The notes beneath the pieces are model-generated. The model saw only the letters and a program-made list of their open reading frames with translations. It was not told the origin of the DNA and did no database searches. A program made the translations under genes and the position numbers. A stretch of 64,000 nucleotides of DNA. Source: UMGS1994 sp944386155 (lineage in GTDB: Bacteria > Bacillota > Clostridia > TANB77 > CAG-508). Location of the stretch: NCBI GenBank assembly GCA_963931085.1, contig OZ006973.1, positions 1,302,001 through 1,366,000 on the forward strand, given 5' to 3'. Below are positions 1 to 9,017 of the stretch, piece after piece (position 1 is the stretch's first letter; every line of letters begins with the position of its first letter).

Positions 1-730
1 TCGCCTTGGACCACGGTTTAATATGAGATGCTATTAGTAATCTCTCATCATTTACTAATGTAAATGGACAATATGGACATTCTTCTAGCAAATCCTCTCT
101 ATACTTACCTTGTCCAATTCTTGCACGTATAATAGTTTCTTTTTTTCTCTCTGATATTTTATCATCTTTTTCAATAGTTTCTTCTTGCTCTTTTTCTTCA
201 GGCATTTGATATCCAACAATATCAGATTTATAGTCTATAAATATTCTAAAATAATATAGTATATTTTCTTTTTCATCTTTTAACTTTAATACAGATAAAT
301 AAGATATATTTGGCAATGCGAGTGTTCTCATAATTGTCCAATATTCAGATTCGGCATTAACGTATACTCTAGGTGGAGCCACATCTACTCTATATAATTG
401 AAATTTAAGTATTTCATTGCTTAACTCATCAATTTTACTATAATATTTATCAAATCTTTCCTGCATATCGTAAGCTCTTATATAATCTTGTTGAGGATTA
501 TAATATTCTTGTTTCGAATCCTCTAGAAATAATTTAAAATCTTTCTTACAAAAGAAACAGTTTATATTAAAGTCTCCAAAAAAATTAAATAGCCTTTCTC
601 CTTCATTTCCTACATATAATTTTGCCTCGCCATGACCTGAACCTATTTTGTTTTCTCTAATAAACGAATCTGCCAATGTAATATACTCTAATGTATCAAC
701 AATTTCATAATTTCTTCGATTTATCCTCAT
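1..730 (-). CDS. HNH restriction endonuclease, C-terminus cut by window edge
   Basis: I translated this minus-strand reading frame by hand from the ATG at 730, which follows a GAGGAGG ribosome binding site; 243 residues are visible and the frame is still open at base 1. The last 40 residues contain RIGQGKYREDLLEE, then CPYC, then ERLLIASHIKPW. This is the pattern of the HNH_2 (PF13391) nuclease domain found in type II restriction enzymes. The rest of the domain (the Asn and final His) lies outside the window. The start overlaps the end of the cytosine methyltransferase by 26 bases, so the two are translated together as a restriction-modification pair. The N-terminal 200 residues are not recognised and are probably DNA recognition. 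Confidence 0.82.
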   Translation of the reverse strand, partial: MRINRRNYEIVDTLEYITLADSFIRENKIGSGHGEAKLYVGNEGERLFNFFGDFNINCFFCKKDFKLFLEDSKQEYYNPQQDYIRAYDMQERFDKYYSKIDELSNEILKFQLYRVDVAPPRVYVNAESEYWTIMRTLALPNISYLSVLKLKDEKENILYYFRIFIDYKSDIVGYQMPEEKEQEETIEKDDKISERKKETIIRARIGQGKYREDLLEECPYCPFTLVNDERLLIASHIKPWSKA

Positions 731-2492
731 AGTAGTTTTCCTCCTCATTAAAATCATAGCATTCTATTATTTTTGTCATTATTGCTATAAGTACATCAAC
801 TACAATTGAATTACCTGCTTGTTGATACATAGATGTATCTGACACAACAATTTTAAAACTATCACAAAATCCCATTAGTCTTAGACATTCTCTTGGAGTC
901 AATTTTCTTATTCTGCCTTCTGTTGTAACATAATTATCTACACCTGCTCTATGCATTTTATGCATAGTTGTTAATAATGGTCTTGCTATTTCCAAATCAA
1001 TTTCAGGTTTTGAATAAAAACCTTTAGTTCCACTAGATAAAACATATTTTTTTACTTTCTCTGATAGAAAATATTTTTCTAAGTCTTGCATCGTTTTTTC
1101 CATATTTTTATTTTCTTCGACAAATACAAAATCTCCATGCCAATTAAACTGTTGATTCTTCTTTTGGCACAATGACACATCTCCATCTATTTGAGTATAT
1201 CTTTTAGTTAGATTTTTTTCATCCGTTACAAAATCTACACCTTTTTTAGGCAAGTAATATTTTCCTGAAACATTATCTATTAGAAAATCTTGTAACTTTT
1301 TATCAAGCTTTACTGGATCTGGAAATTTAAATTCTTTATTTAATTTTAAATCATTTCTAAATCCTACAACAAAAATTCTCTCTCTGTTTTGTGGAATACC
1401 AAAATCTTTGGCATTAAGGACAGCATATTTCCAATTATAATTTAAATCTGTAAAAACATTTTTCATCACTTCCCACGTGTGTCCTTCATCATTACTCAAA
1501 ACTGCTTTTACATTTTCATATATAAAAACTTTCGGTCTTATTTCTGAAATCAATCTAGCATATTCATAAAATAAAGTACCTCTAGTATCTTCTAACCCCC
1601 TTTGTTTTCCAACCAAACTAAAAGATTGACATGGACTTCCTCCTACAAACAAATCGACTTGATTTTTATACTGTTTACCGTCTAAAAAAGAAACATTCCA
1701 GTGAAACGACTCTTCTCCAATATCATAATTTGCCATATAACTCTTTTTAACTTTGTTTTGTTCTTCTTTGCTCGCATATAAGCTATCAACAAACTTTTTC
1801 TTATCTTTATAATTTAATTTCTCTAATTCTTTATGAATTTTTAAAGTATTTATTCGTTCATGCAACATTCCTAAATATTCACAAACTTCTTTAACATCTT
1901 TTTGAATCTTTTTAAAGTTATTTTTCTCAGATATCTCATTAATAAAACTAATTTCTTCTATTACAACTTTCCAATCTAAATTATCACTAGATCTAATTTT
2001 TTTTTCGTCAATCAGTTTCATATTATTATCTTTTTTAAAATCATTTATAAGCTTTAGTGCTATTTTTATTTGCTCGAACTTGAAGTTAATATCAATCTTA
2101 TTCGATTGCATAATTAATTTTTTCATATTCTCAAATTCAGTTTTCTTAGTAGTTTTTGTATCCTTATTTATAGTTTTCTCTAGTATTTTTAATATTTTAT
2201 TATTTAATTCTTGTAATTTGATATCTTCAATATTTTTTAATACCTCTTTTAATTTATTTTCACATTGTTTTAATTGTTTTGTGAATTCATTTTCATTTTC
2301 TATTTTATTAACTATTTCGTTTAAACTTTTAATTTCCTCCTCAATATCCTTTATATTATCATCTATCTTTTTTGAGAGTATATCTACATCTCCATTATCG
2401 CATGCAAAAACAATCTTATATTCTAATCCCATTCGATCTAAAGCATGTTCTATTGCTCCTATTCCACTAAAAACTGTTGCTAATCTAATCAT
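705..2492 (-). CDS. DNA (cytosine-5) methyltransferase of a type II restriction-modification system
   Basis: The 595-residue protein has the ordered m5C methyltransferase motifs. Motif I is VFSGIG at residues 7-12 (SAM binding). Motif IV is GGSPCQSFS near 285, carrying the catalytic Cys. Motif VI is ENV, motif VIII is QNRERIF, then LTPRECLRLMGF, and motif X is QAGNSI near the C-terminus. Motifs I and IV are normally about 65 residues apart, but here about 270 residues separate them. The extra stretch is Lys/Glu/Asn-rich and looks helical or coiled-coil. The product methylates a cytosine in a site I cannot predict and would protect host DNA from the HNH endonuclease encoded immediately downstream with a 26-base overlap. 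The start ATG at 2492 has GAGGG upstream. Confidence 0.95.
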   Translation of the reverse strand: MIRLATVFSGIGAIEHALDRMGLEYKIVFACDNGDVDILSKKIDDNIKDIEEEIKSLNEIVNKIENENEFTKQLKQCENKLKEVLKNIEDIKLQELNNKILKILEKTINKDTKTTKKTEFENMKKLIMQSNKIDINFKFEQIKIALKLINDFKKDNNMKLIDEKKIRSSDNLDWKVVIEEISFINEISEKNNFKKIQKDVKEVCEYLGMLHERINTLKIHKELEKLNYKDKKKFVDSLYASKEEQNKVKKSYMANYDIGEESFHWNVSFLDGKQYKNQVDLFVGGSPCQSFSLVGKQRGLEDTRGTLFYEYARLISEIRPKVFIYENVKAVLSNDEGHTWEVMKNVFTDLNYNWKYAVLNAKDFGIPQNRERIFVVGFRNDLKLNKEFKFPDPVKLDKKLQDFLIDNVSGKYYLPKKGVDFVTDEKNLTKRYTQIDGDVSLCQKKNQQFNWHGDFVFVEENKNMEKTMQDLEKYFLSEKVKKYVLSSGTKGFYSKPEIDLEIARPLLTTMHKMHRAGVDNYVTTEGRIRKLTPRECLRLMGFCDSFKIVVSDTSMYQQAGNSIVVDVLIAIMTKIIECYDFNEEENYYEDKSKKL

Positions 2493-2613
2493 TTTTTCCC
2501 TCTTTTCTATTTTTATCTTTATGTAAAAAATCTATTATTTTTATATCATAAATCTATCCTTTTAACAATAAATATAATGAATTTAATTTAATCATATTGA
2601 GGATTAGTCAATC

Positions 2614-3389
2614 ATATGTCACACTTTTTTGAAATTAATATACTTTGAGTGCTCTATATTGCTAATAACGATTCTCCTTGACTTTTATATTTTTTAAGAA
2701 TTCGTTGGGGCTCAACCATCCCGACGTTCTCATTGAAAAATTATTATATTCTTTTCCTCGATTTCTTAAATCTTCTAAACTATAAAACACTTTATTATAA
2801 TAAAATCTTTCTCCTTTGGCTTTTAATTCTTCTGTCATACATTTACTTAGCACATATTTTACATCAACCTGAATTTTATCTCCTGGGTATTTCCATGTTA
2901 TCCATTCTTTCGCCTCTGATTTCTTCTTTTTACTTGATGCTTTTTCATATATTTCCATTCTTTGTAATACTAGATATAAACCTTGTATTTTTCTTGTATA
3001 TCCTGCATTTCTTAATTTTACCCATAATACAACTAAACCTGTTTTTTTATTATTTGCCTTATAATTTCTTATTAATTTTAATTCTTCTGTATGTTGATTT
3101 GGATATGAATGGGGCTTTCTCGACTTACTTTCAAGACTTTTTATACTCCCATCATATCTTTCTCTCCATCTATAAATTGTTCTTCCACACTCATTATATC
3201 TAATTGCTGCTTTTGTTACACCATATTTATAAGAATATTTTACTACAGACTCTTTATTTTTTAATTTCTGTGTGATATTATTACTCATAAGAGAACACTC
3301 CTTTAATATTATTTTTTTGTCGTTATTACAACAATATCATTTGAGTCGTTCTCTTTCAATATTTTATTTTCAATTTATGTGTGACATAT
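2614..3389 (-). mobile_element. Internally deleted insertion sequence, IS481-like
   Basis: The element is bounded by inverted copies of ATATGTCACAC at 2614-2624 and 3379-3389. The similarity continues inward for some bases (a TTGAAA-like block follows in both ends). It contains one transposase remnant. At about 776 bp it is shorter than a complete element of this type, which fits the internal deletion seen in the protein. I did not see a clear target-site duplication. Confidence 0.65.
2662..3288 (-). pseudogene. Transposase remnant (IS481/integrase-core type) lacking the middle of the DDE domain
   Basis: The N-terminus has a helix-turn-helix (GVTKAAIRYNECGRTIYRWRERY) followed by KYPGDKIQVDVKYV, the segment that carries the first catalytic Asp. 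The sequence then jumps near residue 160 directly to VFYSLEDLRNRGKEY and GWLSPNEFLKN, which is the extreme C-terminus of the family. The second Asp and the catalytic Glu region are missing, so 208 residues remain of a protein normally around 300 or more. It cannot catalyse transposition. The AAGGAG ribosome binding site before the ATG at 3288 is intact. Confidence 0.8.
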
Positions 3390-3406
3390 CTATTTTAAAC
3401 CTATAG

Positions 3407-3523
3407 GAATTAGAAAAAGACATAATTGAATATATAGAATATTTTAATAATAAAAGAATTAAGAGTAAACTAAAAGGGATATCTCCTGTTCAATATAGAA
3501 AACATTCCATGTTAGTAGCCTAG
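3407..3523 (+). pseudogene. IS3-family transposase, C-terminal scrap
   Basis: This plus-strand fragment of 38 codons reads ELEKDIIEYIEYFNNKRIK followed by KGISPVQYRK and ends in a TAG. That is the characteristic C-terminus of IS3/IS150-group transposases (Y-x-N-x-KRI, then L-x-G-x-SPxxYR). An in-frame TAG immediately precedes the fragment and the rest of the transposase is absent. It abuts the right end of the IS481-like remnant, so this locus was hit by at least two insertion sequences. Confidence 0.75.
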
Positions 3524-3528
3524 TTTAT

Positions 3529-3556
3529 ACTGTCCAACTTTTTGGGTTCAGTACAT
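3529..3556 (+). repeat. Right terminal repeat of an IS3-family element
   Basis: Immediately after the transposase scrap the sequence TGTCCAACTTTTTGGGTTCA matches the usual terminal repeat of IS3/IS150-type elements (TGTCCAA...GGGTTCAGT). The left end is not visible nearby. Confidence 0.6.
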
Positions 3557-3569
3557 TTCTACTTCTATT

Positions 3570-5996
3570 TTAAATGTATTTATTAATTTCAAATTTCAAA
3601 AAATCATCTAATGTTTTAGAATATTTTATAAATTCGTCATTTGCAATAATATTATTATATTGGTCAAATGATAAATTAGAAAGTTGTTTATCTTTTTCAA
3701 ATCTATTTATTAAACTATATGTTAAACCTTTCTTCATTAAATTTAATTTTTGTACATCATTTGTTCCATATATAATTTCATTATATTCTTCTTCAGTAAT
3801 TAACTTTAATTTTAGCATTGCTTGCAAGAATCCATTAATTTTATAATTTATAAAGTCATCTTCAATCTTTATCTTAACTATAGCTAGATTAAGTAATTCT
3901 TTATCGCTTTTTGTTTCCAACTTAACATATACTTTATTAAAATTATTTTTATAGTCATCTGTTATTTTTGCAAATTCTCCATAACTCTTACCAATATAAA
4001 ATTCATTTTTTTCATTATTATATTGTATACTTTTAAAATATTCAAATTGATTTTTTATCCTATCTTTTAATTGAAACTTTTGCATATTAATAAAATTTTT
4101 ATAAAAGTCTTTTGTTTCTACATATTTTAATCTCTTTATTTCATAATCATTAATTGAATTAATTGAATCTATAAAAATATGACAAACTTTATCTATTATA
4201 TTAATTTCCTTCCATTTTAGACTTTTTAGTATTTCCTCTTTTACTATTTTAATTCTTTCTATTACTTCTTCTAGATTATCATAATATGAATCTATTCCAC
4301 TTTCTATCATTATTTTTTCTATTGTTGTATCTTCTGAATCATCTTCTAAAAATATTTTCTGTTCTTTTTTTATAATTTCTCTATTTTTTTCTTTTTTCTC
4401 ATCTGATATTTTTAACTTATTTTCATCATATTCAATCAATATAGGATTTTCCACAACATCTTCTAAGGCAAAACTTCTCAACTTTTCTATAGCATTAGAC
4501 ATATTAGAATCTTTTCTATTATATTCTTCTGTATTTATAAAATGAATTTGCGGTAATAATTTATCCAAATTATTTTTATCTAGAGTAAACACTTCATTTA
4601 ATCTATTTACTCTACCTATCAAATTAACTATTTGTTTAGTATTTAATGAATTAACTGTCATAATATATAAATTATCTACTGGTAGGTTTATACCCTCAAG
4701 TATTACATGATTTGCAATTAAATATCTTAACTCTTTTATTGTCCTATATTTATATTCCAAATAATCTTTAATTTGATCTGGCATTTTTCCATGAATATAG
4801 ACAATTCCATGTTTAATCAAATCTATAACATTGAAATCCTCATGCACATACTTTTTTAAAGTATCTTCTAACAATTTTAACTCATTATTATTTACTACTA
4901 AATCTTGATGTTTTTTCAGCTCATTTGCAAATTTTTCAATTTTTACTGGTCTAGCTATAAAAATAAAATTTTTATTTTTTTCTTTGTTTAATATGTATTC
5001 TATAACACTAACATTATTCTTTAAACTATAGAATTCATTCATAAACCTATTATATTTCAAAACTTGTCCATTTAATCTCAATTCAAATATTTCTGGTTCT
5101 TTTAGATTGAAATTTATTTTATACTCATCTATTTTTCCATCTTTATATGATTTTAAATTTCGACTCTCGTCTACCAAAGGCGAAAGATATACTATTTTTT
5201 GCTTTGGATTTTTTAAATAATTTTTATTAATCATTCTAGACAAAAGTACACTTCTACTATCATCTAATAATAAATTATGTGCTTCATCGACAAATATTTG
5301 ATCAAAATAGAAATTGTTTCTTTCTAGTAATCTCAATCCTCTTTCTTGAGTTATTATTGCAATAAATTTTTTATCATTTTCATCATACATTTCATCAAAT
5401 ATTATAATTTTATAATTCAATATTTGTTTTTTTATAGAATTGTATGTCTGATTAATTAATGATTTTGTTGGAACTACAATTCCTATTTTATTATATTTAT
5501 CTTTTAGTATTTTTTCTACTATCAATGAACTTTTTCCATAAGAAGTAGGTGCAATATATGCAATCTCTTTATTGTTACTGTTCAAAAATTTATCCTGATT
5601 ATATTTTTGTTCATAAGTCTCTACTATGTTTTTTTCCTTAAATTTATTTATTCCATTTTTTATAATTATATCATTGATTGAATCCATTTGTATTAAACCT
5701 AATTTTGCAATTGTATTAGATATAGGATAATATCCAAAATTAATTGAAAAATCATATAGTGCCTCATAATCATTATATTTAATAGAATATTTTAGTATAA
5801 TATAATATGCAAATTCTAAATATCCCGTGAAGTTTTTGTCTAATTCATATTCTTTAGTTAAAATAATAGCACTAGCTAATAAATATTCTTTTTCTTTTTC
5901 TGTTAAAGTTTCATTTAGATTTAATTTTTTTATTGCTTCTCTAAAAAAATCTATATTTTTTAAACTGGTTAATTTCCTCTTTTCATTACTATTCAT
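3570..5996 (-). CDS. hamB: SF2 DEAD/DEAH-box helicase of a Hachiman-like defence pair
   Basis: The 808-residue protein has superfamily 2 helicase motifs. APTSYGKSS at 149-157 is motif I (ATP binding), VVPTKSLINQ is motif Ia, DEAH at 237-240 is motif II, and LIGRVNRLNE around 455-465 is motif VI. The N-terminal 130 residues and the C-terminal 300 residues are helical and unassigned. The gene starts 3 bases after the stop of the upstream nuclease gene, with AAGGAG before its ATG, so the two are translated as a unit. Nuclease first and helicase second, with these sizes, is the arrangement of the anti-phage Hachiman (HamA-HamB) system and the related AbpAB pair. The HamB name is inferred from architecture, not from a profile search. 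Confidence 0.75.
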   Translation of the reverse strand: MNSNEKRKLTSLKNIDFFREAIKKLNLNETLTEKEKEYLLASAIILTKEYELDKNFTGYLEFAYYIILKYSIKYNDYEALYDFSINFGYYPISNTIAKLGLIQMDSINDIIIKNGINKFKEKNIVETYEQKYNQDKFLNSNNKEIAYIAPTSYGKSSLIVEKILKDKYNKIGIVVPTKSLINQTYNSIKKQILNYKIIIFDEMYDENDKKFIAIITQERGLRLLERNNFYFDQIFVDEAHNLLLDDSRSVLLSRMINKNYLKNPKQKIVYLSPLVDESRNLKSYKDGKIDEYKINFNLKEPEIFELRLNGQVLKYNRFMNEFYSLKNNVSVIEYILNKEKNKNFIFIARPVKIEKFANELKKHQDLVVNNNELKLLEDTLKKYVHEDFNVIDLIKHGIVYIHGKMPDQIKDYLEYKYRTIKELRYLIANHVILEGINLPVDNLYIMTVNSLNTKQIVNLIGRVNRLNEVFTLDKNNLDKLLPQIHFINTEEYNRKDSNMSNAIEKLRSFALEDVVENPILIEYDENKLKISDEKKEKNREIIKKEQKIFLEDDSEDTTIEKIMIESGIDSYYDNLEEVIERIKIVKEEILKSLKWKEINIIDKVCHIFIDSINSINDYEIKRLKYVETKDFYKNFINMQKFQLKDRIKNQFEYFKSIQYNNEKNEFYIGKSYGEFAKITDDYKNNFNKVYVKLETKSDKELLNLAIVKIKIEDDFINYKINGFLQAMLKLKLITEEEYNEIIYGTNDVQKLNLMKKGLTYSLINRFEKDKQLSNLSFDQYNNIIANDEFIKYSKTLDDFLKFEINKYI

Positions 5997-5999
5997 TTA

Positions 6000-6752
6000 T
6001 TAACTCCTTAAATATTCTATAAATAATTTTTCTGCTTCATTGTTTATGCATATTGCAGAAATTTTATTAAATTTAAATAAATCCATTTTCTCTAAAACTT
6101 CATTATGTACGGCATCAGACTTCTCTATATCTTTCTCATCTATAAATTTTGTTGAACATGGAATAATATTATATTCTGACAAATCGTGAAATTTATTATC
6201 TATAAATTCTTTAGCTAATATATCTAGTTGTTTTTTTATGTCTTGCGGTACAGATATATTTACATTACAAGCATGATTGTATGCATTTTTCCATGGATTA
6301 TTAGAAGTTTTACCTTGTACTTTATTATTTAAATCATTATATGCTTCGCTTACTTTTGTATGATGTTTAATTGAACTATTTTCCGTTGATTTACTTTCAA
6401 CAATCCATTCTTCACTATCTAGTGAAAAAAAACCATCAAATCCTTTTTTAAATGAATTTTCTTCTAAATTTTGAAAAAGACAGTATGGTGTATACCCTTG
6501 GTAATTCAGAAACAGATGTACAAAAAATTCAGCAATAGCACCTATTTGTTTGCTTCTTTCTTTACTCAATATATATTTTAAAATTTCCTTTTTCACATGA
6601 ATTATATCATTTTCATTTTCACCTGCCCATATTCTACAAATATATTTATCTATTTGTTTTTTCAATTCTTCAGTAATTTCTTTTATAGTTACGATAATAA
6701 TAGTTCTTTTATTATTAATTTTAAATACTTCTATTTGCATACCATCTTCCAT
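6000..6752 (-). CDS. hamA: HamA-like (DUF1837-type) PD-(D/E)xK nuclease
   Basis: This is a 250-residue protein. RSKQIGAIAEFFVHLFL (Glu75) is followed by KKGFDGFFSLDSEEW with Asp106 and then VESKS with Glu119 and Lys121. That gives an E...D...E-x-K arrangement expected for a restriction-endonuclease-fold nuclease, as in HamA (DUF1837). In Hachiman, HamA is held inactive by the helicase HamB and degrades DNA after infection; I infer the same job here. AAGGAGG precedes the ATG at 6752, and the helicase gene follows directly. DUF1837 membership needs a profile search, but the DNA-nuclease motif is clear. Confidence 0.72.
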   Translation of the reverse strand: MEDGMQIEVFKINNKRTIIIVTIKEITEELKKQIDKYICRIWAGENENDIIHVKKEILKYILSKERSKQIGAIAEFFVHLFLNYQGYTPYCLFQNLEENSFKKGFDGFFSLDSEEWIVESKSTENSSIKHHTKVSEAYNDLNNKVQGKTSNNPWKNAYNHACNVNISVPQDIKKQLDILAKEFIDNKFHDLSEYNIIPCSTKFIDEKDIEKSDAVHNEVLEKMDLFKFNKISAICINNEAEKLFIEYLRS

Positions 6753-7244
6753 ACTTTCCTCCTTGCTAACTAATATATCACAAAAAAAGACTTATTTCCA
6801 CAAAATTCCTTTTTTATTACTATTTTTTTCAAAACGCATACAGATTTCCGTGACTATTTTACCTATTCTACTTTCTATCTTTCTTCTTTTTTATTTTTTT
6901 CTATTCTTTTTCATTCATTCCTTTTATCTACTCTTTCATCTTCTTGAAATTATCACCAACTTCATCACACAGCTTAATATATTTTCAAATCTTTTCCATC
7001 GTAAACTGACACTAAATTGATTATAAAATGATTATGAAACATTTAACAAAATAGCTAATCAGTTTAAAGATAATATAAAAAAAGAAAAGCTACTGAAGAA
7101 GAATTTGATAAATGGTTAGATACGCAAGATAAAACAAGGCAAGATTAATTCTTACCTTGTTTTATCTATATAATTTGTAATTTATTGTTGCATAGTATAC
7201 ATATAGATTAATACTATTTCTATAACCATAATTAATATACACTA
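6753..7244. other. Gene-free stretch with a degraded coding fragment
   Basis: No intact gene is seen. The first 260 bases are T-rich low-complexity sequence. Bases 7036-7148 read as a broken plus-strand coding end: ETFNKIANQFKDNIKK, a one-base frame change, then KATEEEFDKWLDTQDK and a TAA. The hairpin at 7127-7167 ends the region. Confidence 0.45.
7127..7167. terminator. Strong bidirectional hairpin terminator
   Basis: AGATAAAACAAGG at 7127-7139 is exactly complementary to CCTTGTTTTATCT at 7155-7167, with a further AAGA/TCTT pairing inside the loop. It overlaps the end of the degraded coding fragment and lies downstream of the membrane-protein pair on the minus strand. Confidence 0.7.
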
Positions 7245-7637
7245 TTATTTTTCTTTCAATTTTAAATAATCAACTTTTTTTACACACAATGAAGCCCATC
7301 TTAAAAGAATTGTAAAAAGCATAAAAAATACAAACTCGCTTATACGATATAAATTTAATTTCAATAAATATGTAACTCCTGCTATAATAAATGGTATACA
7401 AATAAATAATGTTAGTACATATATAATTTTTGAATCTATATTATTAGATGATAAATTTATATTTACAAAATCATATATCATATATATGATTAAAATTAAT
7501 TTTATATATTTAAATTCAAATGTATTTAAAAATTCAATTTTCATTATTCTTCCGTGTATAAATAGAATAATACAACACAATATATTTAAAGACCAAATAA
7601 TAAGGAAACTTTTTTTAGTTTTATTCAATATTCTCAC
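7245..7637 (-). CDS. Small integral membrane protein of unknown function
   Basis: The 130 residues form about four hydrophobic segments (near 12-28, 42-60, 70-92 and 98-115) and end in a short basic tail, so almost the whole protein sits in the membrane. I recognise no family. Its start overlaps the end of the 279-residue membrane gene by 17 bases, so the two are co-translated and probably act together. The pair lies between a Hachiman-like module and a HEPN gene in the island, so a role as a membrane effector of defence is possible but only a guess. Confidence 0.6.
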   Translation of the reverse strand: MRILNKTKKSFLIIWSLNILCCIILFIHGRIMKIEFLNTFEFKYIKLILIIYMIYDFVNINLSSNNIDSKIIYVLTLFICIPFIIAGVTYLLKLNLYRISEFVFFMLFTILLRWASLCVKKVDYLKLKEK

Positions 7638-8460
7638 ATCCTAATCTTCTTTGTAAATCTCTAAAATCTTCATAAATCTTTAAATTATATTCAAACTTAT
7701 TTTCAAATTTTACTTTATGTTTTATTGCTATATAATAAAGACATAATGCATATATTTCTTTATATGTTTGTGTTGTAATTTTTTCTTTTTGAAAGTAAAT
7801 TCTAATTACTCTAAAACAATTTATATCATTTTTAGCTATTTTTAATACTTCTATAAAATTTTTAATTCTTTTTATTCTTGTATATTCTTTTGAATTTATT
7901 ACCAAAAAAAATACTTTTTCATATATTATATATAATTTACAGAATAGTACAATAAAAATTTGTATACATACAACAATAAACATTGCTATAAAATATTTCT
8001 TTATTTCATCAATATCAAAAACATATAATTCGGCCCAATATGTAATCTTAAAACAAATTAATATTAAAGTCGAAATTAAAATATTTTTCCAATCTTTAAA
8101 AGTAAATATCTTTAATTTATCATCATGTAATACTTTATGATCAAATAAATTAAATGTTTCTTTAAAAAAGTTAATTATTGCAACAATTAGTGATAATACT
8201 TTAAATTGATTATTACATTTATATGTTAATATTGAAGATATTAATAATAAAACAAATGCTAATAAAAATATAAAAAATTTAAATAATTTTGCATATGATT
8301 TAATAATATCTTTTAAACTATTTTTTATTTTTGAAAAATTCCATATTATCAAAATAAAAAATAATATAACAAAAATAAAATAAACAACATTCTCGCAATG
8401 TTCAAAAAATTCAGCAAATAAATTAAAAAAATGAGCAGTTCCTCTTATAAAATATTCCAT
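7621..8460 (-). CDS. Integral membrane protein with cytoplasmic C-terminal helical domain, unknown
   Basis: The 279-residue protein has strongly hydrophobic segments near 24-40, 60-76, 85-95, 128-148 and 158-182. A charged C-terminal region of about 95 residues follows (EYTRIKRIKNFIEVLKIAKND onwards), likely cytoplasmic. There is no signal peptide and no known motif. It overlaps the next membrane gene by 17 bases. The ribosome binding site is GGTGG-like before the ATG at 8460. Base composition matches the AT-rich island. Confidence 0.6.
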   Translation of the reverse strand: MEYFIRGTAHFFNLFAEFFEHCENVVYFIFVILFFILIIWNFSKIKNSLKDIIKSYAKLFKFFIFLLAFVLLLISSILTYKCNNQFKVLSLIVAIINFFKETFNLFDHKVLHDDKLKIFTFKDWKNILISTLILICFKITYWAELYVFDIDEIKKYFIAMFIVVCIQIFIVLFCKLYIIYEKVFFLVINSKEYTRIKRIKNFIEVLKIAKNDINCFRVIRIYFQKEKITTQTYKEIYALCLYYIAIKHKVKFENKFEYNLKIYEDFRDLQRRLGCENIE

Positions 8461-9017
8461 TATTTATAACCACCTTTAAATTATAATACTACTCTCCATA
8501 GAAAAATAAGTATATTATCCTTTTAATTCTTCAACACAAAAAATGAATTATAATATAATTCAAAATCTTTATTTGTAAAATATTTAACCTTTTCTACTTC
8601 AAACATAAATTTCAATTACAATTACATGATTGTATAATAGGACACGATAACACACTATCTTTCATTTCCACATACCATATTCATTTTGTTTTTTTCTTCT
8701 AATTCAAAATGTTAAACATCCTATAATTCTATTTTATCTATCATGCCTATAGGCTTATTGATGTCGTATTTACTAAAATCGTTAATAAGTTAATTTATCT
8801 TCAGTATGCCCACATTTTGGAAATTTAATAAATCACATTTTTTCAAAACAGCTCAAATGTTGATGGTGTACAAAATAATTTTATAGCTTTAACCACTTTA
8901 TTTCTAAAAAAATTTCAAAATTTCATTAATACATTGTTTCTTTGGCTCTATATCTATAAATTTTTCATCATTTTCCATACTAAATTTCATTTTATTCTCC
9001 CTATAAATTACTATTCA
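8461..9017. other. Gene-free stretch with degenerate coding scraps
   Basis: No credible gene. On the minus strand a zinc-ribbon-like scrap (KFPKCGHTEDK) is readable near 8785-8830. A 20-codon open frame begins at 8988 after AGGGAGAA, but nothing beyond that supports it. The stretch looks like eroded genes rather than a regulatory region. Confidence 0.4.

Noticed and set aside
2080..2526. 148-codon frame opposite the methyltransferase
   Set aside because: It is antisense to a gene with complete motifs, is made of Ser/Phe/Ile runs caused by complementing Lys/Glu codons and has no ribosome binding site.
6763..7020. 85-codon Phe/Leu-rich frame
   Set aside because: It is low-complexity T-rich sequence with no ribosome binding site, opposite to both neighbours and not a convincing membrane protein.
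8926..8988. 20-codon minus-strand frame after AGGGAGAA
   Set aside because: Too short, no homology and embedded in eroded sequence; listed only in the gap description.
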